DNA of 6,604 nucleotides from Nitrososphaeraceae archaeon (GTDB taxonomy: Archaea > Thermoproteota > Nitrososphaeria > Nitrososphaerales > Nitrososphaeraceae), in contig JAICQW010000097.1 of assembly GCA_025937665.1 (NCBI GenBank), positions 1 through 6,604 on the forward strand, written 5' to 3'. Both the position numbers and the translations under genes were made by a program. A model generated the notes under the pieces. It was not told the DNA's origin, ran no database searches, and was given only the letters and a program-made list of their open reading frames with translations. Below are positions 1-5,321 of this stretch, one piece after another. Every line of letters starts with the position of its first letter. Position 1 is the first letter of the stretch.

Positions 1-92
1 GATGATAAATCTTGGGCATATAACGTATAGCCTAATGAGGAGAATATAACTGGTAAAATTAAAAGATATAAGAGTAAATTTTTTCGTCCCAC
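1..92 (-). CDS. Secreted or membrane-anchored protein, N-terminal fragment (signal peptide)
   Basis: Only the first 30 codons lie in the window; the gene continues past the left edge. The reading begins V(M)GRKNLLLYLLILPVIF and continues to an LYAQDLS segment. A short basic start, a hydrophobic stretch of about 18 residues and a small-residue site (YA before QD) make a textbook Sec signal peptide, so the product is probably exported. GTG at 92-90 is chosen because no ATG, GTG or TTG occurs in frame between it and an upstream in-frame stop near position 143. A TATA box lies about 25 nt upstream, as expected for a leaderless archaeal mRNA that begins at the start codon. The mature part is not visible, so no function can be given. 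Confidence 0.6.
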   Translation of the reverse strand, partial: MGRKNLLLYLLILPVIFSSLGYTLYAQDLS

Positions 93-113
93 AATTATGG
101 ATATGTTATTAAG

Positions 114-121
114 AATATATA
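114..121 (-). promoter_or_regulatory. TATA box for the leftward secreted-protein gene
   Basis: TATATATT read on the minus strand, centred about 25 nt before the GTG start at position 92. This is the spacing expected for archaeal TBP/TFB promoters driving a leaderless transcript. The surrounding DNA is AT-rich, so the match alone is weak; the spacing gives it weight. Confidence 0.45.
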
Positions 122-122
122 C

Positions 123-425
123 TTTTTTTATTAATAATAATTAATCTATATTACCACATTAATAACGTTTTCATGGCATTGGATACTCATCATTAAGACT
201 CAATCTTGTTTAGGCCTAAGTGAGGTCAGGAAATCCTTTACGGAATCTGATATTGTTGAGTATTATTAGATTTTGAAATTGATAATCATTTGTCTAGTTA
301 CCTATTTCAAGACTATGCTATGGACCTCAATTCAAATTCAAAACTTTCTTTGACCGCCCTATTTTAGCTTCTAATTAATCCTTTGGACAAGGATCAAGAT
401 GCTCCGGGTATGTCAAGATGGCATA
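123..425. other. Gene-poor intergenic region
   Basis: About 300 bases with no open frame of convincing composition on either strand. The left end (123-160) is very AT-rich. An 8-bp direct repeat, TCAAGATG, occurs at 394-401 and 413-420. No tRNA cloverleaf, no strong hairpin with a T-run and no mobile-element ends were seen. It separates the leftward secreted-protein gene from the rightward regulator gene and so contains both upstream regions. Confidence 0.5.
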
Positions 426-428
426 ATT

Positions 429-450
429 ATTATATCCAATAATGCATTAT
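429..450 (+). promoter_or_regulatory. TATA-like element and 12-bp palindrome, likely promoter/operator of the regulator gene
   Basis: A TATA-like TTATATCC stretch lies at about 430-437. Archaeal spacing would place transcription start near 459. Between them, ATAATGCATTAT at 439-450 is a perfect 12-bp palindrome, a position where a bound ribbon-helix-helix dimer could block RNA polymerase. Autoregulation is inferred. The DNA is AT-rich, so a chance palindrome cannot be excluded. Confidence 0.35.
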
Positions 451-841
451 GAAAATCTTATTGACCATAGTGAGCGTGTCGTTAAATGAAGATATAATCG
501 AGAGTTTGGACAAGCTCAAATCTTTGGGTTTTTCAGGAAGATCAGAAATCATAAGGGCAGGAATTAGAAATCTCCTATCAGACGAACGAATGAAAGAAGA
601 CTTGGACGGAGAAATTAATTCGTTACTTTTGGCAGTACATGACGAAGACTCCGATGATCAGGTTTCATCAATTAGACATGATTTCGACAAGATTATAATT
701 GTTCATCTTCATAATAAAATTGACAAAGATAGATGTTTGGAAATATTTGCTCTAAAGGGCGACGCTAAGGATATCAAGGAGATATCAAGACAACTACAGA
801 TAAACAAAAGAATGCACTTCGTAAAATTGATTGTAGTTTGA
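449..841 (+). CDS. NikR-like ribbon-helix-helix metal-responsive transcriptional regulator
   Basis: A 130-residue DNA-binding regulator, close to the usual NikR length (E. coli NikR is 133). Residues about 8-45 form the ribbon-helix-helix domain: VSVSLNEDII strand and helix, then GFSGRSEIIRAGIRNLL. Residues about 55-130 form the ACT-like metal-binding and tetramerisation domain, with the family core DRCLEIFALKGDA (94-106). A gap-free alignment to E. coli NikR ligands H76, H87, H89 and C95 gives H77, H88, K90 and C96, so one nickel ligand appears replaced by lysine. A nearby H86 might compensate. The regulated metal is therefore uncertain. Start choice: ATG 449 is the longest form, but TTG 461 gives MTIVSVSLNEDI, which matches the usual family N-terminus and fits a leaderless transcript from the TATA-like element near 430. 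The gene stands alone, 228 nt before the large membrane protein gene. Confidence 0.85.
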   Translation: MKILLTIVSVSLNEDIIESLDKLKSLGFSGRSEIIRAGIRNLLSDERMKEDLDGEINSLLLAVHDEDSDDQVSSIRHDFDKIIIVHLHNKIDKDRCLEIFALKGDAKDIKEISRQLQINKRMHFVKLIVV

Positions 842-959
842 AAGCAGAGAATATTAGTTCAACCTCATATCTTGCACTACCATATTACGTCAAAAATTGT
901 ATCAACGATCTGATATTTTACAAGACACTCAAAATCGAAAATTGATCATCATGGTCGCG

Positions 960-967
960 TTTATATA
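960..967 (+). promoter_or_regulatory. TATA box for the 796-residue membrane HD protein
   Basis: TTTATATA, the best TATA match in the 842-1069 intergenic region. It predicts transcription start near 990, giving a leader of about 80 nt before the ATG at 1070. That is unlike the leaderless layout of the other genes here and leaves room for control in the leader. Confidence 0.5.
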
Positions 968-990
968 TGGAATTATTTTTATCGACTACA

Positions 991-1025
991 ATTCATACGG
1001 TATGAATAATTGAAGTTAAACATAC
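991..1025 (+). promoter_or_regulatory. Candidate operator: perfect 17-bp palindrome plus a third half-site
   Basis: ATTCATAC-G-GTATGAAT at 991-1007 has perfect 8-bp arms around one base. A further CATAC lies at 1021-1025, so GTATG (1000-1004) and CATAC face each other with starts 21 bp apart, two helical turns. The palindrome begins at the transcription start predicted from the TATA box at 960-967, a classic repressor position. The half-site words match the E. coli NikR operator (GTATGA-N16-TCATAC), although order and spacing differ. Binding by the regulator encoded at 449-841 is inference. Confidence 0.5.
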
Positions 1026-1030
1026 GATCA

Positions 1031-1079
1031 ATGAGGAATAGGAACTGGGATGCTCGTAAATGATAGTGAATGTTCATGA
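1031..1079 (+). other. Two overlapping mini-ORFs in the leader of the HD gene
   Basis: ATG 1031 opens a 10-residue frame (MRNRNWDARK) ending at 1063. ATG 1050 opens a 9-residue frame (MLVNDSECS) whose stop at 1077-1079 overlaps the third codon (ATG, 1076-1078) of the main gene in an ATGA arrangement. A GAGG at 1033-1036 is the only Shine-Dalgarno-like word and lies 13 nt before ATG 1050. If translated, the second frame could couple to internal Met3 of the HD protein. Short frames like these are common by chance. Confidence 0.2.
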
Positions 1080-3460
1080 AGCATGAAAAGATAGACTATA
1101 GCGGTCAAAAATCATTTAGTTTATTTTATAACGACATTGCAAGATGGTTTTTTCTTTTCTTATTCTTTGTGGGGATGTTTTCGTGTTATGTTTTCGGTGT
1201 TCAGTTTGCTCTAAATTACGCAATTCATCACAAATTTGATTTGTTCTACTGTAGTTTTACAATTCTAAGCGGTCTAGGAACTATCTGGGGATTGATGGCC
1301 CACAGGGAATTTACTAAATCTTCAGATAGGGTTAACAATACCAGAATACTCGCGTGTCAAATTAATCCTCGAATTGGAAAATATGAATATAAATCATATA
1401 ATCCCGAAACGCATGAGTTTGAAGAAGGATACATCCCGTTTGGACCCATAGATTTTTGGGATCCGGCCACATATGCTCCGGAATGGGTAGACAAAGGCAA
1501 ATATTGGCATGTATTGCTTGGACTTCAAGTTCCGAACCGAGAATTGATACTTCAGGTTGTTAAAGATGATGATTTGCAAAGTACAGGAAATAGAAACGTG
1601 GCTACTACCGAAAAAGAAACTATTCGGTTTCCTTGGTCTACTAAGGGTACTATAAAGAGAGTGCGGTATAGAATAAAAATACCTCAATGGGCAGTAATGC
1701 GTGCCGACTATCAAGGCACAAAATCAAACAATCCAGAAGGAATTGTCACGAATCGAGAAATTGGAAAACTGAACAGAAATATTGTGCTTCTCGTAGATGA
1801 AATCATAGAAAGAGAGAAATTCAGAGTAAAGTATCCCTGGATGATAACAGGATTTTGGATATTTCTTTACAAAAGCCTGCCTATCAGGATAATCTACAAT
1901 GAAATTTTAGAAAAACTTCCAGGATTCCATAAATCAATAGTTAAGGAGGCAAATGAAACGCTAGCAGATATTAAAGAAGACAAGTTGATATTGGCTATTT
2001 TGGAGGTAGCAAAATCTAAAGGGATAAATCAAGATAAGATTGAAAAAATTTCAACCCTTATTAAATTTCTTGATGGGGTGTATGCAGACATTGGACTAGG
2101 GGAAGGATCCACAGAATATCATAATTTTCACCATAGTCTGGAAGTTTCTTATATGTCACTTAAAATGTTACCAAATACAATAAACAACTATAGGTTCTCT
2201 AACGATGATATTGAAATTCTCCTTGTATCAGCGCTGTTGCATGATTACGACCCCCTCCAATTCACATATAATGGCAATAGTTCTAAGCCTGAAAATAATG
2301 GTTACCCTAGCCAAGGATCGACTATTCGACCCTATGTAGGTCCTAGAGTTTACAGGACCATTGAGACTATCCAAAGATATCAAATCCACGATGCTTATTT
2401 CAAGCTTGACCAACCTGATCTTGAAAGAGTCTTTGAAAATTATTCATTTAAATTTAGGAATCAACCAGAGGTGCAGCCACAAACAGCAGATATAGAGAAA
2501 TCAGATAAGAGTTTGATGGTCGAGGCATTGATTTGGAGAACAGATTTTCCTTATTTTAAACAAGAAATTGCTCAGAAAAAATACAAAGAATTGCTTTCTG
2601 AAATTAAGCTAAAAGATCATAATATCGAGAAGGTAAATATCCTAGCAGAAGTGCTCTGGTTATCAGATTTATCCGTTACCTACATGGGATCAGACCCAAT
2701 AAGAGCATGGAATAGAGTCACAAACTTGTATGATGAACTATTTCTTCCCAAATTAGAGGCAGTTTCTAGAACTGATTCGTACTTTTCTGATTTTGCAGAC
2801 ACACATCTTTTTCAAGAACTCATTAGAATGAGGGGATTTCCAGATGTTTTCAAAAGCAGGTGGAATTCTGTCTACCAGTTCTTTCATGAAGGTAATCCAT
2901 CTACTGTCTTGGTACGGACTATCATAAACGCCCGCAAATCATTTCTTAAAGTGAATATGATTGTTGGATTTTTTAAAGGAGAGATGATTTACCAAATGGC
3001 CAACGAGATTTACGCAGAATTTTTTATAGGAATTGGAGAGGACCAAAATGAAATCTCATTTGCCAAGTCTAAAATTACCGAATTAGATCCCCAAAATGCA
3101 TCTGTTTTTTGGGGAAATTCTGTAAAATTACTACCAAGCATTCCTGATAAATCTATTGACAATTTTATTCTGAATATACCAAGCTCATCTGGTTTGGAGA
3201 TCCTAACTAACAAGACATTATTGTCTTCATTGATTAATACAATAATTGAAAAGTTGATCAATACTGGCAATCTTGTAGTTCTGTCAGATATTCCAAAGGG
3301 AAGTGATACATTCAGTTCTATGTATAATGAAATTCTTTCAAAGGGTTTCATAGATTGTACCAAAGTTTCTAATTACTATTTGTCAAAGTTAGATCCAGCT
3401 ACTCTTAATTTCTCTGCCGAATCCTATGCGCTGTCATTTTGCAATAAACAAATTCATTAA
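1070..3460 (+). CDS. Membrane-anchored HD-domain protein with PDEase I-like metal site and degenerate TrmB-like C-terminus
   Basis: The 796-residue protein appears to be a fusion. Residues 26-50 and 57-77 are hydrophobic and form two likely membrane helices; basic residues on both flanks suggest that both ends lie in the cytoplasm. Residues about 90-255 are unrecognised; 256-275 may touch the membrane. Residues about 330-605 carry the metal-site signature of class I cyclic-nucleotide phosphodiesterases: YHNFHHSLEV (350-359, compare YHNxxHAxDV), LLHDYDP (389-395), RTDFPYFKQ (490-498, compare ATDMSKH) and LSDLS (531-535, compare CADLSNP). Expected metal ligands H355, H391, D392 and D533 and the general-acid position H351 are all present. 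Residues about 625-790 resemble TrmB tRNA methyltransferase, but the glycine-rich SAM motif reads GFFKGEM and the PDPW motif reads PSSS (704-707), so this part is probably not an active methyltransferase. An in-frame TGA directly precedes ATG 1070; Met3 (1076) is the alternative start. Substrate is unknown; phosphohydrolase activity on a cyclic nucleotide or other phosphate ester is inference. Confidence 0.8.
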   Translation: MFMKHEKIDYSGQKSFSLFYNDIARWFFLFLFFVGMFSCYVFGVQFALNYAIHHKFDLFYCSFTILSGLGTIWGLMAHREFTKSSDRVNNTRILACQINPRIGKYEYKSYNPETHEFEEGYIPFGPIDFWDPATYAPEWVDKGKYWHVLLGLQVPNRELILQVVKDDDLQSTGNRNVATTEKETIRFPWSTKGTIKRVRYRIKIPQWAVMRADYQGTKSNNPEGIVTNREIGKLNRNIVLLVDEIIEREKFRVKYPWMITGFWIFLYKSLPIRIIYNEILEKLPGFHKSIVKEANETLADIKEDKLILAILEVAKSKGINQDKIEKISTLIKFLDGVYADIGLGEGSTEYHNFHHSLEVSYMSLKMLPNTINNYRFSNDDIEILLVSALLHDYDPLQFTYNGNSSKPENNGYPSQGSTIRPYVGPRVYRTIETIQRYQIHDAYFKLDQPDLERVFENYSFKFRNQPEVQPQTADIEKSDKSLMVEALIWRTDFPYFKQEIAQKKYKELLSEIKLKDHNIEKVNILAEVLWLSDLSVTYMGSDPIRAWNRVTNLYDELFLPKLEAVSRTDSYFSDFADTHLFQELIRMRGFPDVFKSRWNSVYQFFHEGNPSTVLVRTIINARKSFLKVNMIVGFFKGEMIYQMANEIYAEFFIGIGEDQNEISFAKSKITELDPQNASVFWGNSVKLLPSIPDKSIDNFILNIPSSSGLEILTNKTLLSSLINTIIEKLINTGNLVVLSDIPKGSDTFSSMYNEILSKGFIDCTKVSNYYLSKLDPATLNFSAESYALSFCNKQIH

Positions 3461-3661
3461 TTTCACCTATCGATTGAGTACAAACATTCACGTTGCCTTT
3501 CTGATACATATATATCAGGAAGTATATACCAATTAACGCACAACCTACGAATTCTTCCCCAAACATTATGGGTAACGTCACATCGGTTTTATAACAAATC
3601 TAACCAATGGTAGTGCCTCGCTTGGAGATGCAAATAATATGAGGGCCATTAAAGGCACCAT
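3405..3661 (-). pseudogene. Possible broken small membrane-protein gene, partly antisense to the HD gene end
   Basis: On the minus strand, ATG 3661 opens a 27-residue frame containing MVPLMALILFASPSEALPLV and ending in TGA at 3578. The shifted frame resumes with VTLPIMFGEEFVGCALIG and IYFLIYMYQKGN, and its own ATG at 3566 gives 53 residues to a stop at 3405, inside the 3' end of the HD gene. The two pieces read like successive hydrophobic helices of one small protein interrupted by a frameshift near 3585. They could equally be chance frames in AT-rich DNA or a separate 53-residue membrane protein. No relative is recognised. Confidence 0.2.
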
Positions 3662-3837
3662 GAACCAAACCGGATAAATAGAAAGTAGTTACTTTCGAGA
3701 AAAACTCCAATTTTTTTATTAGGCCAATTATTTCATGATATGGAATTTTCTTATAATTTTTTATTGTATTATCCTGACATCATTGGAGTAGTGTCTATCT
3801 AGTTCTTATAGAATTGGTCCGACAGATAAACTTGAAT
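3461..3837. other. Intergenic region between convergent genes
   Basis: The 377 bases lie between the ends of the rightward HD gene and the leftward DUF4242-like gene. A hairpin CTGATA-CATATA-TATCAG occurs at 3501-3518, 40 nt past the HD stop. T-runs on the plus strand at about 3709-3719 and 3753-3762 could end rightward transcription, though they are distant. No plus-strand gene is seen; the minus-strand frames are described under the possible pseudogene. Confidence 0.4.
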
Positions 3838-4074
3838 TCAGTCTATAGCCTTGACTTCGGTAATCCAATCGCATTTGATTCCGAACTTCTCATGGTGTTT
3901 TTCTACTGCCTCTTTATTAGGTGCATCCAGAATGCAGTATAGTTTGTCTTCTTCCATGTTATAGAGTATATCTTTATGAGTAACTCCAAATTGATCCTTG
4001 GGGGAGTTTTTCGCTTGCCTTAATGTTTTTTCGTCAAAACCTTTCATATTATGTGCGTCAAGATATCGGGGCAT
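3838..4074 (-). CDS. DUF4242 / SCO4226-like small ferredoxin-fold protein
   Basis: A 78-residue protein, within the normal size of DUF4242 single-domain proteins. Family features are the opening MPRYLDAHNMKGFDEKTL (compare P.F.DVH....VT.EQL), the central KLYCILDAPNKEAVEKHHEK (44-63) and the closing WITEV (70-74). The expected fold is a small alpha/beta ferredoxin-like dimer in the cytoplasm; no signal peptide is present. The named relative, Streptomyces SCO4226, has been described as nickel-binding. Potential metal-binding residues here include H8, H33, C47, H60 and H61, but none can be assigned as a ligand from the sequence alone. The physiological role of the family is not established. The gene is monocistronic, convergent with the HD gene and divergent from the secreted Cys-rich gene, with a TATA-like element at leaderless spacing before ATG 4074. 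Confidence 0.8.
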   Translation of the reverse strand: MPRYLDAHNMKGFDEKTLRQAKNSPKDQFGVTHKDILYNMEEDKLYCILDAPNKEAVEKHHEKFGIKCDWITEVKAID

Positions 4075-4097
4075 TTAAATTGTAATTCAATTTCATT

Positions 4098-4107
4098 ATT
4101 AATTAAA
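4098..4107 (-). promoter_or_regulatory. TATA-like element for the DUF4242-like gene
   Basis: TTTAATTAAT on the minus strand, centred about 28 nt before ATG 4074, consistent with a leaderless or nearly leaderless mRNA. The region is AT-rich, so confidence is moderate. The rest of the 228-nt divergent intergenic region (4075-4302) shows no other clear element beyond a weak CTATACAT (4248-4255), which could serve the rightward gene. Confidence 0.35.
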
Positions 4108-4302
4108 TCTGTCGGTGCATTGTATCAAATAATCCATGGATCCTTCTATAATTTTCTCTAGTATCATTTTTTTATTGTACATACTCAGCGAGATTCCATT
4201 TCACATCAAATTGAATGCCATCTCTGCTGAAGAAAGTTGCTAATGAACTATACATCGCCAGAAAATCCTTAATAGAAACTTTCCTGCATATGGCAACAAT
4301 CA

Positions 4303-4791
4303 ATGGCCAACGAATTGATATTTTTTGTATCGTCAGTAGTATTACTCGTATTATTCGTCCCACTTGTATCAGGCTCGCCAATTGTCCAAGAGGCATGCGC
4401 GGCGATAAGAAATCCCAAGTTTGATTCGGGTTCTGCTTCTTGCTCAGGAGATAGATGGGGAAAAGATGGAAAAACCTGTTGCTGGCGTGAACAAGTTCCG
4501 GGACAGATACTTGCAGACACTTATTGTCAGACCTGCAAGAATTACAAGGACGCAAATGGTATCACGTATGAAAAATGTTCAGATCCCGTGAAACAAGCCA
4601 TTAGATTGCCATCTCACGAATCTGGTCCGTTGGGTCAAGGAGGCGTATTAGAACAGCAGCCAACTGACAAAAACGTGACATCGAATCAATTCAAAGACAG
4701 GGTAGATTTAGGACAACTGCAAGAACTTCAAGAAGCAGGCAACGAAAGAAATAACAACACCACAATTAAGAATCAAGAAAATCTTAAATAA
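4303..4791 (+). CDS. Small secreted Cys-rich protein, function unknown
   Basis: A 162-residue exported protein. Residues 1-24 form a signal peptide: hydrophobic FFVSSVVLLVLFVPLV followed by SGS, with likely cleavage near residue 24. The mature N-terminal half has seven cysteines (32, 47, 59, 60, 75, 78, 92), including adjacent CCWRE (59-63) and TYCQTC (73-78), a pattern suited to disulfides or metal binding. From about residue 100 the protein is hydrophilic and probably disordered, rich in Q, N, E and K, with three possible N-glycosylation sequons (N124, N151, N152). I do not recognise a named family, though small CC-containing secreted proteins seem typical of these archaea. The odd number of mature cysteines means that at least one is unpaired, intermolecular or metal-bound. 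A TATA-like CTATACAT at 4248-4255 would give a leader of about 25 nt. It is followed 51 nt later by a small membrane protein on the same strand. Confidence 0.75.
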   Translation: MANELIFFVSSVVLLVLFVPLVSGSPIVQEACAAIRNPKFDSGSASCSGDRWGKDGKTCCWREQVPGQILADTYCQTCKNYKDANGITYEKCSDPVKQAIRLPSHESGPLGQGGVLEQQPTDKNVTSNQFKDRVDLGQLQELQEAGNERNNNTTIKNQENLK

Positions 4792-4842
4792 TAACTTTTC
4801 AGCATTATGTAAACAACTTATGTTTGATGAATGGTATTATTT

Positions 4843-4995
4843 ATGTCATCAACAATATCGTTAGCATTGTTAGGTTTCTGTAGTATGGTATCAGGAATAT
4901 TGCTAATCTGGGCTTTAATAAAGAGCGGACAAATAGAGAGTATGGAAAAAAGTTTGAAAAAAATCGCAAATAATGCCTACAGAAAGAAAAATTGA
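4843..4995 (+). CDS. Small single-pass membrane protein (50 residues)
   Basis: ATG 4843 opens a frame of 50 residues ending in TGA at 4993-4995. Residues 5-26 are hydrophobic (ISLALLGFCSMVSGILLIWA and following) and long enough for one membrane helix. Residues 27-50 are charged and predict an amphipathic basic helix (IESMEKSLKKIANNAYRKKN), which would lie in the cytoplasm by the positive-inside rule. This split into a clean helix and a basic tail is unlikely in random frame. It lies 51 nt after the secreted Cys-rich gene and might be cotranscribed with it. No family is recognised and no ribosome-binding site is visible. Confidence 0.5.
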   Translation: MSSTISLALLGFCSMVSGILLIWALIKSGQIESMEKSLKKIANNAYRKKN

Positions 4996-5059
4996 ATGCA
5001 CACCAGAAAAAACGCAAACCCAAAATCCGATTGACTATGAAAAAAACTCTGCTTCGTAG
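4973..5059 (+). CDS. Possible 28-residue hydrophilic ORF overlapping the small membrane protein gene
   Basis: ATG 4973 opens a frame MPTERKIECTPEKTQTQNPI and onward to TAG at 5057-5059, overlapping the last 23 nt of the preceding frame. Its hydrophilic TPEKTQTQNP composition resembles a protein tail. It could be a separately translated small protein, or the original C-terminus of the membrane protein displaced by a frameshift. Evidence is composition only. Confidence 0.2.
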   Translation: MPTERKIECTPEKTQTQNPIDYEKNSAS

Positions 5060-5250
5060 CATTTCTAATTATTTAGAGATTCTAATTGTTGCTCCATCCT
5101 CGAGATCTTTGGATCAAAGTGTAGCAGGTAGAAGTTGGCAAAGGTGGCCGGGTGGGGGACACTGGTTTTTTGGACTGGTCGCTTCGAATTCATTTCTTGC
5201 ACAAAGATTGGTTATTTTTATAATTGGAGGTTCTTCTTTGTTCACTTAGT
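5060..5250. other. Ambiguous region with short open frames on both strands
   Basis: Three mutually overlapping frames compete here. The plus frame from TTG 4992 or ATG 5037 ends at 5249. On the minus strand a GTG-started 43-residue frame runs 5245-5114, with a TATA-like TTTAAATA about 29 nt upstream (5271-5278). A second minus frame, 5193-5065, reads naturally: MNSKRPVQKTSVPHP, then an LLHFDPKISRMEQQLESLNN tail. The middle (about 5135-5165) is more G-rich than its surroundings. I cannot decide which, if any, is a gene; at most one is likely real, or all could be remnants or a noncoding RNA. Confidence 0.3.
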
Positions 5251-5321
5251 TACAACATTTATGACATTTTTTTAAATACAAGTAAGTTTGACGGGAATAA
5301 CAAAAAAATAAGCAATATGAT

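Noticed and set aside
394..420. TCAAGATG direct repeat upstream of the regulator
   Set aside because: Eight bp, two copies, no link to a known element; likely chance.
1394..1714. Minus-strand open frame of 106 codons
   Set aside because: Lies wholly inside the HD gene; composition is that of a shadow frame with no domain or signal.
2228..2413. Minus-strand open frame of 61 codons
   Set aside because: Antisense to the HD metal-site region; no promoter or recognisable motif.
3010..3363. Minus-strand open frame of 117 codons
   Set aside because: Antisense to the TrmB-like domain coding region; open frame explained by codon bias of the real gene.
3501..3518. Hairpin CTGATA-N6-TATCAG as a terminator for the HD gene
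   Set aside because: Six AT-rich pairs with no following T-run; archaeal terminators depend on T-runs, so it is noted only as a hairpin.
4215..4424. Plus-strand frame of 69 codons overlapping the start of the secreted gene
   Set aside because: Overlaps the signal-peptide coding region in another frame; no protein-like features.
4172..4555. Minus-strand frames at 4172-4555 and 4269-4520
   Set aside because: Mostly antisense to the secreted Cys-rich gene, whose signal peptide and cysteine pattern are far more convincing.
4841..5062. Minus-strand frame of 73 codons rich in Phe, Leu and Arg
   Set aside because: Looks hydrophobic only because it is antisense to A-rich Lys codons of the small membrane protein and following frame.
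5105..5200. tRNA-like appearance, with a TTCGAATTC resembling a T-loop
   Set aside because: No acceptor stem, no D-arm and no anticodon stem could be paired around it.
4992..5249. Plus-strand frame of 85 codons from TTG, or 70 from ATG 5037
   Set aside because: Poor start, unusual composition and competition with two more natural minus-strand frames; kept only as part of the ambiguous region.
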